The notes: a model not told the origin generated them from the sequence alone. Shown: positions 17,936 to 27,620, counted from the stretch's first letter. The stretch is DNA of 62,826 nucleotides from Moraxella catarrhalis (GCF_001632285.1 NZ_LWAH01000001.1:1-62826); one strand, 5' to 3'. Program-made: numbers and translations.

Positions 17936-19174
17936 ATGAAACCTCTTGCCGAACGCATGCGTCCAACCACGCTTGATGCTGTCATTGGTCAAACCCACTT
18001 ACTTAGTGAGGGAGCGCCGATTTTTAATATCGTACGCCAAGGGTTTTTGCCGTCTTTGATTTTGCATGGATCGGCAGGGATTGGTAAAACGACACTTGCC
18101 ATGCTACTGGCTGATGCTGTTGGTCGTCCGTTTCGCCCCTTATCAGCAGTCAGTAGTGGCGTCAAAGAACTCAGAGAAGTGCTCAGATCTGACGATGGGC
18201 TATTTCATGAGCCACCTGTCGTCTTTGTCGATGAGATTCATCGATTTAATAAAGCTCAGCAAGATGCTTTGTTACAAGCGGTTGAGACAGGTGAAATTAC
18301 TTTGATTGGTGCGACCACCGAAAACCCTTCTTTTAGCGTCAATAATGCTCTACTGTCACGCTGTCAGGTATATAAACTTGAACCCTTAAGTGATGATGAG
18401 ATTTATGCACTCATTGTGCGTGCAATACGACAAGACACCTTACTAAAAACCAAAGACATTCAAATTAATAACTTAGCGGCACTCATTGATCTATCTCAAG
18501 GCGACGGCAGGCGTGCACTGAATTTACTTGAACTTGTGGCAGCAGCACCTGAGCCAATTATCATCGATAATGCTTCTGTTGTTGCTGTGGCAGGTCAGCC
18601 CTTGGTACGCTATGATAAATCAGGTGATGGGCATTATGACCTTATCTCCGCTATGATCAAATCCGTGCGTGGCTCGGATGCAGATGCGGCGATATACTGG
18701 ATGGCTCGGATATTGGCGGCAGGTGAGGATCCTGCATTTGTCGCAAGGCGGCTGGTCATTTTAGCCAGCGAGGATATCGGGCTTGCCAACCCCAATGCCC
18801 TACTACTGGCAGATGCTGGACTACGCTCAGTTCAGTCCATTGGCATGCCCGAGGCACGCATTATTTTGGGGCAAGTGATTATTTATTTGGCAAATAGTCC
18901 TAAATCAAATTCAAGCTACAACGCCATCAATCGTGCCTTAAAGCTTGCCGAAACCGATCAATCGCCCGTACCGCTACATTTACGCAACGGTATCACCAAG
19001 CTTATGCAAGCAGAAGGCTATGGCATGGGCTATATCTATCCGCACGATTATCCCAATCATTATCACCCACAGCAGTACCTACCTGATGCACTGATAGGTA
19101 CACGGTTTTATGAATTTGCTGATAACCAAAAAGAGCAAGCCAATTTTGCCTTTATCAATTGGCTAAAAACCTAA
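17936..19174 (+). CDS. rarA: Replication-associated recombination protein A (AAA+ ATPase)
   Basis: This AAA+ ATPase (MgsA/RarA, like Mgs1/WRNIP1) acts at stalled replication forks. It has 412 residues with N-terminal LAERMRPTTLDAVIGQTHLL, Walker A GSAGIGKTT, Walker B VVFVDEIHRFNKAQQDALL and sensor 1 GATTENPSF. The C-terminal tetramerisation domain has EDIGLANPNALLLA and GMPEARIILGQ. Length and motifs are normal. It probably has its own promoter in the ~90-bp divergent gap. Confidence 0.93.
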   Translation: MKPLAERMRPTTLDAVIGQTHLLSEGAPIFNIVRQGFLPSLILHGSAGIGKTTLAMLLADAVGRPFRPLSAVSSGVKELREVLRSDDGLFHEPPVVFVDEIHRFNKAQQDALLQAVETGEITLIGATTENPSFSVNNALLSRCQVYKLEPLSDDEIYALIVRAIRQDTLLKTKDIQINNLAALIDLSQGDGRRALNLLELVAAAPEPIIIDNASVVAVAGQPLVRYDKSGDGHYDLISAMIKSVRGSDADAAIYWMARILAAGEDPAFVARRLVILASEDIGLANPNALLLADAGLRSVQSIGMPEARIILGQVIIYLANSPKSNSSYNAINRALKLAETDQSPVPLHLRNGITKLMQAEGYGMGYIYPHDYPNHYHPQQYLPDALIGTRFYEFADNQKEQANFAFINWLKT

Positions 19175-19288
19175 AAACCAAATACCATCCATACTATCTG
19201 AAACACTGAATACCTTTATAAAATTAAATCCGTCCCCATGTTGATGGCAAATATGCTAAGATAACCCAAATCCCAATAAGAGAACATT

Positions 19289-20383
19289 ATGGCTTTAAAT
19301 ACTATTCCTGAAATCATCGAAGACATCAAAGCAGGAAAAATGGTCATCTTAATGGATGACGAAGACCGTGAAAATGAAGGTGATCTTATCATGGCGGCAA
19401 ATCATATCACGCCTGAGGCGATCAACTTTATGATCACGCACGCACGAGGTTTGGTGTGCCTAACCTTAACCGAAGCACGCTGTCAGCAGCTTGATTTGCC
19501 TTTGATGAGTGATAAAAATGGCGCAAAATTCAGCACCAATTTTACCCTATCCATCGAAGCTGCCGAAGGGGTTACGACAGGTATCTCGGCATCTGATCGT
19601 GCGCGTACTGTCCAAGCTGCCATCGCAGCTAACGCCAAGCCAATCGACATCGTCCAACCAGGTCATATTTTCCCCATCATGGCAAAAAAAGGTGGTGTGC
19701 TGCACCGTGCAGGTCATACCGAAGCAGGCTGTGATTTGGCACGCTTAGCAGGACTTGAGCCTGCCTCGGTGATTGTTGAAATCATCAAACCTGATGGCGA
19801 AATGGCACGCCGTGATGATTTGGAAGTATTTGCCAAAGAACATGGGCTAAAAATTGGTACCATCGCTGATTTGATTCAATATCGTATGGCAACCGAACAA
19901 ACCGTCAGCGAAGTTGAGCATTTTGCTATCCAAACTGAGCATGGGGATTTTACCGCATATCGTTTTAGTGAGTTTGGCTCAGATGATACGCATTTGGCAT
20001 TTGTCAAAGGTAAGCCAACTGGTGGCGTCAGCACAGTGCGTGTACATAGTTTTTCGCCCATGAAAGACTTATTTGGGATTCATACCAGCGGTAGCCGCTG
20101 GAATATCCAAAATGCACTGGCAAAAATCGCCACCGCTGAGCATGGTGTGCTGGTGTGGATTGGTCATGATGATACACTTAATCTTGGTGATGGTTTTGAG
20201 GCACTAAAGGATAAGCAGTCGGTAACCTCGGTGAATCGCCGTGCACCTTATCAGACCATTGGCGTTGGTGCACAGATTCTTAAACACTTAGGCGTTAAGG
20301 ACATGCGTTTATTATCAAGCCCTATCAAATTCAACGCCCTATCAGGTTTTGATTTGAATGTGGTCGAAACGATAGATAAATAA
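19289..20383 (+). CDS. ribB: 3,4-dihydroxy-2-butanone 4-phosphate synthase with degenerate GTP cyclohydrolase II domain
   Basis: Residues ~1-205 form the DHBP synthase, which makes the four-carbon riboflavin precursor from ribulose 5-phosphate: MDDEDRENEGDLIMAA, GLVCLTLTEAR and HRAGHTEAGCDLARLAGL hold the metal and substrate residues. Residues ~210-364 align with GTP cyclohydrolase II but lack its zinc cysteines. Where RibA has ECLT and LRCDC, this protein has SFSPMKDLF and IHTSGSR. The second domain is therefore almost certainly not a cyclohydrolase, as in so-called RibBX proteins, and a separate ribA should exist elsewhere. No FMN riboswitch is visible in the 115 bases upstream. Confidence 0.9.
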   Translation: MALNTIPEIIEDIKAGKMVILMDDEDRENEGDLIMAANHITPEAINFMITHARGLVCLTLTEARCQQLDLPLMSDKNGAKFSTNFTLSIEAAEGVTTGISASDRARTVQAAIAANAKPIDIVQPGHIFPIMAKKGGVLHRAGHTEAGCDLARLAGLEPASVIVEIIKPDGEMARRDDLEVFAKEHGLKIGTIADLIQYRMATEQTVSEVEHFAIQTEHGDFTAYRFSEFGSDDTHLAFVKGKPTGGVSTVRVHSFSPMKDLFGIHTSGSRWNIQNALAKIATAEHGVLVWIGHDDTLNLGDGFEALKDKQSVTSVNRRAPYQTIGVGAQILKHLGVKDMRLLSSPIKFNALSGFDLNVVETIDK

Positions 20384-20395
20384 TCTGCCTTTATC

Positions 20396-20426
20396 AAACA
20401 GCCCTAAGATACAGGGCTGTTTTTTG
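20396..20426 (+). terminator. Rho-independent terminator of ribB
   Basis: AACAGCCCT and AGGGCTGTT form a GC-rich stem with a short loop, followed by TTTTT. It begins about 15 bases past the stop codon. Confidence 0.85.
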
Positions 20427-20543
20427 ATAAGCTTGAGTAAGAATATTCACACATGCTATACCTCATTTACAGGATTATAAACCATCTTGGTAGTCGCAGT
20501 CGCTATAATAATTATCAGATAAGTTATTATTACAAATAAGGAA

Positions 20544-20810
20544 ATGGCAATGTTTTCAATGATTTGGGCATTAATTGTAGGTTTTGTTGTCGGGTTATTG
20601 GCACGAGCACTTAAGCCTGGTGTGGATGGCATGGGCTGGATACTGACCATGATTTTGGGTATTGCTGGTGCTTATGTGGGTGCATTTATTGCCGACTTTG
20701 TTGGCGTCAACGCCCAATCAGGTTTTAGTTATTTAATTTTTTCTGTGATTGGTGCAATCATTTTATTGTTTATTTATGAAATTTTGGCAGGTAAACGCCA
20801 TTTAAAATAA
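20544..20810 (+). CDS. GlsB/YeaQ/YmgE family stress-response membrane protein
   Basis: This is an 88-residue protein (86 if the second ATG at 20550 is used) made of three hydrophobic helices. Its glycine pattern is IVGFVVGLLARALKPG...GWILTMILGIAGAYVGAF, typical of the transglycosylase-associated GlsB/YeaQ/YmgE family. It is an inner-membrane protein of unknown mechanism linked to stress in other bacteria. AAGGA precedes the start. It stands alone between the ribB terminator and the end of tsaC. Confidence 0.82.
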   Translation: MAMFSMIWALIVGFVVGLLARALKPGVDGMGWILTMILGIAGAYVGAFIADFVGVNAQSGFSYLIFSVIGAIILLFIYEILAGKRHLK

Positions 20811-20877
20811 CCCTAACTGTTTGGTTAAAAAGTATCTTATTAGTGCTTTTTTATTTTTAAACCATCTAATAATGTGT

Positions 20878-21492
20878 TTATCGTAAGATATGACCCGCCA
20901 ATAAATCCTTGATACAGCTTGGTTGCGCAAAGCCCAAACCATCGGTATCTAAGTAAGCAATTTGATTACCAAAATATCCCATTGCTTGTGTTAAATTTTT
21001 AGCAGGTGTACTCTTTGATGGATTGCAACTGGTCGATACCAAAAATCCATAAGGGTTGGTCGGTGAGATTAAGGCGTGACACAAATCCTTTAACACAGGA
21101 TGTATGGTGATACGCACCGCCAAGGTATCGTATGAACCGATCAGCACCGATGGCAATGCCGATGACTGAATAGGTATCAGCCATGTTAAGGCGCGTGAAT
21201 GCTCATGCGTAAACTCATCCGAAAAATTTTGCATGTAATCAAGTAAAGATGTTTCATGTGAAACATCAATTAACGATTTTAAGCGTTTAGCTGCATCTGT
21301 CAGTACAATCAAACCCTTACCAATATCACGATGTTTAAGATTGATAATTTGATTAATAGCATCAGTGTTAAATGCATCACAACCAAGCCCCCAAACGCTT
21401 TCGCTAGGGTATGCCAATACACCACCTGCCTGCAAATAATTAGCAACCAAGTCCAGCTCATCAGCTCCAAAAATTTGTTTAGAGCCTGCCAT
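20878..21492 (-). CDS. tsaC: Threonylcarbamoyl-AMP synthase (YrdC/Sua5 type)
   Basis: This makes threonylcarbamoyl-adenylate for the universal t6A37 modification of ANN-decoding tRNAs. It is a YrdC domain of about 204 residues with GGVLAYPSESVWGLGCDA, IINLKHRDIGKGLIVL and SPTNPYGFLVSTSCNPS. I chose the ATG at 21492 (MAGSKQIF), 14 bases inside the end of dprA, because the upstream alternative at 21513 is a TTG. The overlap indicates coupling with dprA, and the tsaC-dprA neighbourhood is common in gammaproteobacteria. A parS-like site lies within the gene at 21250. Confidence 0.9.
   Translation of the reverse strand: MAGSKQIFGADELDLVANYLQAGGVLAYPSESVWGLGCDAFNTDAINQIINLKHRDIGKGLIVLTDAAKRLKSLIDVSHETSLLDYMQNFSDEFTHEHSRALTWLIPIQSSALPSVLIGSYDTLAVRITIHPVLKDLCHALISPTNPYGFLVSTSCNPSKSTPAKNLTQAMGYFGNQIAYLDTDGLGFAQPSCIKDLLAGHILR
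21250..21265. promoter_or_regulatory. parS-like site 1 (in tsaC)
   Basis: TGTTTCATGTGAAACA. It differs from the consensus parS TGTTTCACGTGAAACA at one central base. Read in the gene it encodes V-S-H-E-T. Confidence 0.8.
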
Positions 21493-22723
21493 AGCGTCCC
21501 CCCACCTGCTCAATCAAACCCAATATCTCAAGCTCCATCAGTTCTGCTAAGAGGCTGCCGGTATCTTTTTGACTACTAAAAACAAGCTGATCCAAATCAC
21601 AAGGCTCATTCATCAAAGCGTACAAATCCGCCAAATGCTCTGGCACACAAGTACTGCGGCTTGCAGGTTGTAAGTGATGAGCGGCTGTCTTAGGGTTTGG
21701 ACTTACCAAGGTATTTGTGTCAGGTGCTTGAGATGGGTGAGTGTTCAACTTACTTGATTCTTCACTAAATATTGACATACCTTGACTAAAGCTTTTTGGT
21801 AATGCGTTAAAAAACTCTTGGTCATGCTGACTTAAGTCTTCCAAAATTTGATCAGGATGATATATGAGCGTTGCCCCTTCACGAATCAGGTGCAGACAAC
21901 CTTCAGCGTTAGGATTGTGAATATGGCTTGGTATGGCAAAAACCTGTTTGCCTTGCTCTGCTGAGAGACGAGCTGTAATCAAAGAGCCACTTTGAAGTGC
22001 CGCTTCCGTAACAACCGTGGCAAGTGACAGCCCTGCCACCAAACGATTACGGCGGGGAAAAGTATGCTTACTGGCTGGTGTAGCAGGCAATAGCTCACTA
22101 ATCAAACAGCCACCATCTTTGATGATTTGAGCAAAAAGTGCATTATGATTACGCGGATAGCACACATTGATGCCCGTTCCCATAACGCCAACAGTACGCC
22201 CAGATAAAACAGATAATTGAGAAAGAGCACCCAGATGCGCTTGTTTATCCACACCTTGCGCCAGACCACTGGTGACGGTATATCCTGATTGGACAAGATA
22301 TTGTGCCAAATCAAAAGTGATTTTTTGGGCAATCTCAGTCGGCGATCGACTACCAACAATGGCAATCTGACGGTCTTTAAGGCGTATCAAATTACCACGA
22401 TAAAATAGTACTGGCGGTGGGTCATAAATACTTTTTAGTGTTTCTGGATAATCTTCATCACTGACATATACAATGCCATACATCTTAAGCTCTACATCAT
22501 GGCGAACCTTATCAAGAAAAGCCAAAACATCGTTGACATCCTGCCAACGCTTAATGTGTGCCGCATGGATGCCAAGCAATTTCCAAATAGACTGATTTTG
22601 GCTTAATGCAGATGCTGCATCGCCACAATGATTGACGAGCTTATAATATGAAATCAATGAAGTATTGGTTATGTACCAAAGTGCAAGCATTGATTGCTCA
22701 GGTGTTAGCGATGAATAGCTCAT
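21479..22723 (-). CDS. dprA: DNA processing protein DprA
   Basis: This loads RecA onto incoming single-stranded DNA during natural transformation, in the cytoplasm. It has 414 residues: an N-terminal SAM-like region, then the Rossmann-type core with QIAIVGSRSPT, TSGLAQGVDKQAHLGAL, GVMGTGINVCYPRNH, HTFPRRNRLVAGLS, AALQSGSLITARLSAEQGK and AIPSHIHNPNAEG. A C-terminal winged-helix-like domain follows a low-complexity linker. It starts 3 bases after thrC ends and overlaps tsaC. Moraxella is known to be naturally competent, which fits. Confidence 0.93.
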   Translation of the reverse strand: MSYSSLTPEQSMLALWYITNTSLISYYKLVNHCGDAASALSQNQSIWKLLGIHAAHIKRWQDVNDVLAFLDKVRHDVELKMYGIVYVSDEDYPETLKSIYDPPPVLFYRGNLIRLKDRQIAIVGSRSPTEIAQKITFDLAQYLVQSGYTVTSGLAQGVDKQAHLGALSQLSVLSGRTVGVMGTGINVCYPRNHNALFAQIIKDGGCLISELLPATPASKHTFPRRNRLVAGLSLATVVTEAALQSGSLITARLSAEQGKQVFAIPSHIHNPNAEGCLHLIREGATLIYHPDQILEDLSQHDQEFFNALPKSFSQGMSIFSEESSKLNTHPSQAPDTNTLVSPNPKTAAHHLQPASRSTCVPEHLADLYALMNEPCDLDQLVFSSQKDTGSLLAELMELEILGLIEQVGGRYGRL

Positions 22724-22726
22724 TAA

Positions 22727-24142
22727 TCAGCACGCAGTAATATATTGCTCAATCAATGCTGCTACCGCCTTAGTATCATTAGGCACCACAGTAACATATT
22801 GAGGCTTATCTTCTAAGCCTTGGGTATGCTCAGGTCGTGGTAAAGTCATCTCACCTACCGCCTCTACGATGGTTTCTTGGAATTTGGCTGGTAATGCTGT
22901 TTCGGCAACCAAAATCATCTCATCTGCTTTTTGTAGCTCAATCGCAACTTTTACACCATCAGCAGTGTGTGGATCGATCAATCGCTGCGTATCATCATAA
23001 ACTTTTTTGATGGTTGCCAAGCGGTCTTGATGCGTAGATTTACCAGCTATAAATCCAAATTTTTCACTCACCAGTTTTAAATTATCCGACAAATCAAAAC
23101 CCTTACCACTTTTGACATCTCCAAACAGCTTAGCGACTTGCACACTGTCCTTATCAAGCAATAAAAACACAAAACGCTCAAAGTTTGAAGCCTTTGAAAT
23201 ATCCATTGATGGGCTGGAAGTTACATAAGTTTCGACCGAAGTGCGTGGCGTGTATTTGCCTGTATTAAAAAACTCATTTAAAACATCATTTTCATTCGTT
23301 GCAACGATCAATCGATCAATCGGTAAGCCCATCTGGCGTGCGATGTGACCAGCACAAATATTGCCAAAATTCCCAGAAGGCACACAAAAACTGATTTTTT
23401 GGGCGTTATCGGTGGTTGCACCAAAATAACCTTTAAAATAGTATACAATTTGTGCCAAAATACGGCCCCAATTGATTGAATTAACCGTACCTAAGCTATA
23501 TTTTGCCTTAAATTTTGCATCTTCTTGGAGGGCTTTAACGATATCTTGACAATCATCAAACATTCCCTCCACGGCGATATTATGAATATTGGCATCATCC
23601 AAGCTATACATCTGTGCCCGCTGAAAAGCACTCATCTTACCTTCAGGTGACATCATGAAAACCTCAATATTATCTTTACCACGCAGTGCATATTCAGCCG
23701 CACTGCCCGTATCGCCAGATGTCGCACCAATGACAGTTAAACGCTCGTTTTTTTGTTTTAGTACATATTCAAACGCATTACCCAAAAACTGCATGGCAAT
23801 GTCTTTAAAAGCAAGCGTTGGACCATTTGATAGCTCAAGCAGTGCCAACCGATCATAAAGACGAGTCACAGGCGTAATATCCTCACTACCAAAAGCTGCT
23901 TTTGTATAAGTTTTATTGATGATATTTTTTAAATCATCTGCAGGAATATCTGTCACAAACAGCGACATAATCTCAAATGCAAGCTCGCTATAACTAAGAT
24001 TACGCCATTTTTGTAAAGTTGCTTCATCAATACTTGGATAAGTTTCAGGCAGCATCAGACCACCATCAGGCGCAAGCCCCATCAAAAGCACATCACTAAA
24101 CTGCATCGGCTGAGTCTTGCCACGGGTACTGATATATTGCAT
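22727..24142 (-). CDS. thrC: Threonine synthase
   Basis: This PLP enzyme turns O-phosphohomoserine into threonine. It has 471 residues of the longer (E. coli/yeast-like) class: MQYISTRG at the start, LSNGPTLAFKDIAMQFLGNA with the PLP lysine, TSGDTGSAAEYAL and SFCVPSGNFGNICAGHIA. The ATG at 24142 opens directly on the family N-terminus. It is first in a probable thrC-dprA-tsaC unit with gaps or overlaps of only a few bases. Confidence 0.94.
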   Translation of the reverse strand: MQYISTRGKTQPMQFSDVLLMGLAPDGGLMLPETYPSIDEATLQKWRNLSYSELAFEIMSLFVTDIPADDLKNIINKTYTKAAFGSEDITPVTRLYDRLALLELSNGPTLAFKDIAMQFLGNAFEYVLKQKNERLTVIGATSGDTGSAAEYALRGKDNIEVFMMSPEGKMSAFQRAQMYSLDDANIHNIAVEGMFDDCQDIVKALQEDAKFKAKYSLGTVNSINWGRILAQIVYYFKGYFGATTDNAQKISFCVPSGNFGNICAGHIARQMGLPIDRLIVATNENDVLNEFFNTGKYTPRTSVETYVTSSPSMDISKASNFERFVFLLLDKDSVQVAKLFGDVKSGKGFDLSDNLKLVSEKFGFIAGKSTHQDRLATIKKVYDDTQRLIDPHTADGVKVAIELQKADEMILVAETALPAKFQETIVEAVGEMTLPRPEHTQGLEDKPQYVTVVPNDTKAVAALIEQYITAC

Positions 24143-24459
24143 AAAAACTCCAACTGTCTTAATATCTTAACTATGAATTGAGCTAATTTTAGCATAAATT
24201 TTCAGCGATTGGCGAACTATCAATCGGTCGATGATTATACCTGTTTCACCCATCGATAATACCAATCCATTACCGCTAAATTTATACACTATCAATATCG
24301 CCATATTTTAATTTGATTGGCCTAAGAGTTATCTTAGGAAGTTACTGGGTTATTTTAAGATACATGGTGTCATTTTAGCACCCAAACTCAATCAATCATC
24401 AAAATCCTTTATCGTCATATTCACCAAAAACATCAAAATCACCATTGATTAAACGATTG
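24143..24459. other. Intergenic region between rsmB and thrC
   Basis: No gene is seen. The left part holds the end region of rsmB without a clear terminator hairpin. The right part is the AT-rich promoter region of thrC, with a possible -10 TAAAAT about 50 bases before the start on the minus strand. Confidence 0.4.
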
Positions 24460-25806
24460 TTATTTTGCTGTTTTTGTCAGCAAAGCATAATAAAAACCGT
24501 CGCCACCCTTGGTATCTAAAGGTAAGCATTGATAACCTACCTGCTGCTTGATTTGATGTGGTAAGCTTAAATCAAAAGGTATGGCGTTTGCATCGTCATT
24601 AGCTCTCAAAAAATCAATGATTTGTCGCTCATTTTCAGCCTTCAAGATAGAGCAAGTCACATACAAAAGCACGCCACCAACTTTTAACCGTGACCATAGA
24701 TTGTCCAGTATGCTTCTTTGCAAATTAACGGTAGTTGCAATATCCTGTTCTTGTCTAAGCAGCCCAATATCTGGATGGCGACGCAAAACACCTGTGGCAG
24801 TACAAGGTGCATCAAGCAAAATCACATCAAAGCATTGATCCGATCGCCAAGATGTGCCATCAGCATGAACCACAGAAATATCTTTCGTATCAAGCTTAAG
24901 GCGACTGATGTTTTCGTGTACCCGTTTTAATCGAATACGATTACCATCAATAGCAGTCAAATGTTTCATGTGAAACATCTCAAGTAAATGCGTGGTTTTA
25001 CCGCCTGGGGCACAACACATATCTAGCACCGATTGATGACTGCCTTGTGATTGCAAAGTAGGTGCCAATAAAAACCCTGCCAACTGTGCATGTGCATCTT
25101 GGACGGACACCCATCCTTCATCAAAATAAGGCAATTCACCAATTCGTACACCACCATCTAGCCTGACGGCTTGTGCCTGATTATATCCAAGCGATACCAA
25201 ACTGTGCTGTATATGATGCTCATCTAAAATCTGGCAATAAGATGCGTTGTCTGAAAACTTCGTATTAACTCTCAAAAAAATCGGTGCAGCAAATCTTAGT
25301 GTACGACCCAGCTCATCATAATACTCACCCCAATCTTGTTTGAGCTGCTTAGCCAGCCAATTTGGTAAGCTGTGGTTTTTATTGACTTTCTTGGTAAATT
25401 TTGTTTTTGACTTTTGAGTTTTTCGAAGAATTGCATTCACAAGCCCTGTGCCATATTCTTTACCAAGCTGTTTTAAGGCTTCCACCGTGTCATTAATCGC
25501 AGCATACTCTGGTATATTCATATAGATAAGTTGATACAAGCCGATATTAATAGCGGCCTGCACCCCTTGATCTGTCACAGGATTTTCAATCAAGCTCTCA
25601 GAAATTCGAGATAATGCCCACCACTGCCGCAAAGTACCCAGCAGTAGTTCATGTACAAACCCTCGGCTACTCATCTCCGTTGATTCTAATAAAGGATCAA
25701 GTAGCTCTGACAGCGATTTACCATTTAAAATTTCTTCAATAACTAAGATAACTTTTGCACGAGATGAAAGCTGATGATTGTGTAGTTTTTTTATATTATT
25801 TTTCAT
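24460..25806 (-). CDS. rsmB: 16S rRNA (cytosine-967-C5)-methyltransferase
   Basis: This methylates C967 of 16S rRNA. It has 448 residues: an N-terminal NusB-like RNA-binding domain (ILRKT, NIGLYQLIYM) and a C-terminal SAM domain with LDMCCAPGGKTTHLLEM, LLDAPCTATGVLRRHPDI and LLYVTCSILKAENE. The two catalytic cysteines are in DAPC and VTCS. It overlaps the end of fmt by 11 bases, forming the common fmt-rsmB pair. A parS-like site lies at 24962 and encodes M-F-H-M-K-H. Confidence 0.94.
   Translation of the reverse strand: MKNNIKKLHNHQLSSRAKVILVIEEILNGKSLSELLDPLLESTEMSSRGFVHELLLGTLRQWWALSRISESLIENPVTDQGVQAAINIGLYQLIYMNIPEYAAINDTVEALKQLGKEYGTGLVNAILRKTQKSKTKFTKKVNKNHSLPNWLAKQLKQDWGEYYDELGRTLRFAAPIFLRVNTKFSDNASYCQILDEHHIQHSLVSLGYNQAQAVRLDGGVRIGELPYFDEGWVSVQDAHAQLAGFLLAPTLQSQGSHQSVLDMCCAPGGKTTHLLEMFHMKHLTAIDGNRIRLKRVHENISRLKLDTKDISVVHADGTSWRSDQCFDVILLDAPCTATGVLRRHPDIGLLRQEQDIATTVNLQRSILDNLWSRLKVGGVLLYVTCSILKAENERQIIDFLRANDDANAIPFDLSLPHQIKQQVGYQCLPLDTKGGDGFYYALLTKTAK
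24962..24977. promoter_or_regulatory. parS-like site 2 (in rsmB)
   Basis: TGTTTCATGTGAAACA, identical to site 1. It is in the coding region of rsmB. Confidence 0.8.
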
Positions 25807-26797
25807 GAGTTTTTATCTCAAAATAGTCACTATCACAAAGTTTATTGGTTTGGCAAATCTGTTCAGCAGTCAGTGGCTTACCGCCTGGCCATTGTATACT
25901 TGTAATATTAATCAAGTGCTGTATACCATTTGTATCAGCCCCACATGAGACCAAAATGGCATTTTTACCCACACTAACGATCTGACCAGCTGGAATTGAT
26001 GTGGTTTGATCGAATTTGATCGGCAATGCACTTAAAACCTTGATACGCTCCGATTTATGATAAGTGTGGGCATTCAATGCACGGATTTGACGCTGGATTG
26101 TCAAAGCATCTTGATTCCAATCTATCAACCCTTCTTGAGTATGGATTTTTTCGGCATAATTTGCCAAGCTATCATCTTGAACCTTGGCCAATGATTGAAA
26201 ATGCAATAAATTTTGTAGCACCGTGGTGATCGCATGAGCCCCAATCACTGCCAGCTTATCATGTAGCGTCTGCGTGGTATCAGTATCCAAAATAGGACAT
26301 GATACCCGATATAGCATGTCGCCCGTATCCAAGCCTGTTGCCATTTGCATAATTGTAATGCCAGTTTCTTGATCACCTGCCATAATGGCACGCTGAATGG
26401 GTGCAGCACCACGCCATCTTGGTAATAGTGATGCATGAATATTTAAGCACCCAAATTTTGGTATTTTTAAGACGCCCAAGGGTAAAATCAGTCCATAGGC
26501 TGCGACAATCATTATATCAGGCTGATAATTCGCCAAAGTTTCACGTGAAACAGCACCACTGACACCCTGCTCAGGTTGGTACTTTAGGCTAAAACTTATC
26601 GGCTGCTCAACAGGTATATTGTACGCCTGCGCCACTTGCTTAATGGCTGAAGCGGTTAATTTTTGACCCCGCCCAGATTTACGATCTGGCTGCGTATAAA
26701 CTGCGACAATTTGTATGTTTAAAACATCTTGCAGATCAATAAGATGCTTTAGGCTGACTGCAGCAAATTCGGGCGTCCCTGCAAATATGATACGCAT
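25796..26797 (-). CDS. fmt: Methionyl-tRNA formyltransferase
   Basis: This formylates initiator Met-tRNA for translation start. It has MRIIFAGTPEFAAVSLKHL at the N-terminus, the catalytic region LNIHASLLPRWRGAAPIQRAI, TGLDTGDML and a C-terminal OB-like domain. I chose the ATG at 26797 because the family begins at this M; the ATG at 26830 adds 11 residues of no family likeness. Near residue 80 the sequence VSGAVSRET contains a parS-like site (26537). It overlaps rsmB. Confidence 0.93.
   Translation of the reverse strand: MRIIFAGTPEFAAVSLKHLIDLQDVLNIQIVAVYTQPDRKSGRGQKLTASAIKQVAQAYNIPVEQPISFSLKYQPEQGVSGAVSRETLANYQPDIMIVAAYGLILPLGVLKIPKFGCLNIHASLLPRWRGAAPIQRAIMAGDQETGITIMQMATGLDTGDMLYRVSCPILDTDTTQTLHDKLAVIGAHAITTVLQNLLHFQSLAKVQDDSLANYAEKIHTQEGLIDWNQDALTIQRQIRALNAHTYHKSERIKVLSALPIKFDQTTSIPAGQIVSVGKNAILVSCGADTNGIQHLINITSIQWPGGKPLTAEQICQTNKLCDSDYFEIKTHEK
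26537..26552. promoter_or_regulatory. parS-like site 3 (in fmt)
   Basis: AGTTTCACGTGAAACA. It has the exact consensus centre CACGTG; only the first base differs. In the gene it encodes V-S-R-E-T. Confidence 0.75.
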
Positions 26798-26951
26798 TTT
26801 TGATTGAGTAAGGTGGTTCATAAAATTCATTTCTTAATATTTATTAATTAATTTAAGTCTATTATCTATAATTAATATTTTATATTAATAAAATTATGAT
26901 ATTAATAATATTAAATAATATAAATATTTTTAATTAATAAAAATTTAATTA

Positions 26952-27620
26952 TTAAAGGTAAAATCCTGCCTGATTGAGCAACTCTTCAGAAATGCTACTG
27001 GTAGGCTTTTGTACTTGATTTGAAGCAAATAACAATCTTTCAAGATATCGAGAAATCAAATCTACCTCAATATTGACAAGCCCACCCACCGACCAATGCC
27101 GATCGATATTAGTACATTTGGCCGTATGTGGGATGATATTAAGGCATACAATGTTTTGTTCAGGCTTAATGGCATTGGTTGTCAGACTAATGCCATCAAC
27201 AGTGATCGACCCTTTATCGGCAGCGTAACGCATAAGCTCACTTGGAATTTCAATTTCAATATAAATCGAACGGGCGTCTTTTGAGATATGACGAATCACG
27301 CCCACACCATCCACATGTCCTGCGACAATATGCCCCCCAAAACGCGTAGTTGGTCGCATGGCTTTTTCAAGATTGACTGTATCGCCAGTACGCCAATTCT
27401 TTAAAGCCGTCTTGCTCAGTGTTTCACGTGATACATCCACCGCATAAGTTTTATCACCAATATCCACCACGGTCAGACAAATGCCATTTGATGCAATCGA
27501 ATCACCAAGATGCACATCATTAAAATCCATGTCTGGCGCATGGATTACCAACTGAACATCGCCGCCAATCTGATTGATGGATTTGAGTCTGCCTGTGGTT
27601 TCAATAATTCCTGTAAACAT
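26952..27620 (-). CDS. ribE: Riboflavin synthase, alpha chain
   Basis: This joins two molecules of 6,7-dimethyl-8-ribityllumazine to make riboflavin. Its two lumazine-binding domains are in tandem: the first opens MFTGIIETTGRLKSI and holds SIASNGICLTVVDIG, the second opens MRPTTRFGGHIVAGHVDGVG and holds GSITVDGISLTTNAI. The length of 222 is normal. It lies downstream of ribD on the same strand, but a 280-base gap with DnaA-box-like sites separates them. The gene contains a parS-like site at 27420 (V-S-R-E-T). Confidence 0.92.
   Translation of the reverse strand: MFTGIIETTGRLKSINQIGGDVQLVIHAPDMDFNDVHLGDSIASNGICLTVVDIGDKTYAVDVSRETLSKTALKNWRTGDTVNLEKAMRPTTRFGGHIVAGHVDGVGVIRHISKDARSIYIEIEIPSELMRYAADKGSITVDGISLTTNAIKPEQNIVCLNIIPHTAKCTNIDRHWSVGGLVNIEVDLISRYLERLLFASNQVQKPTSSISEELLNQAGFYL
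27420..27435. promoter_or_regulatory. parS-like site 4 (in ribE)
   Basis: TGTTTCACGTGATACA. It has one mismatch to consensus parS (T for A in the right arm). Confidence 0.65.

Noticed and set aside
19175..19288. FMN riboswitch before ribB
   Set aside because: The gap is only about 115 bases and lacks the conserved RFN-element blocks.
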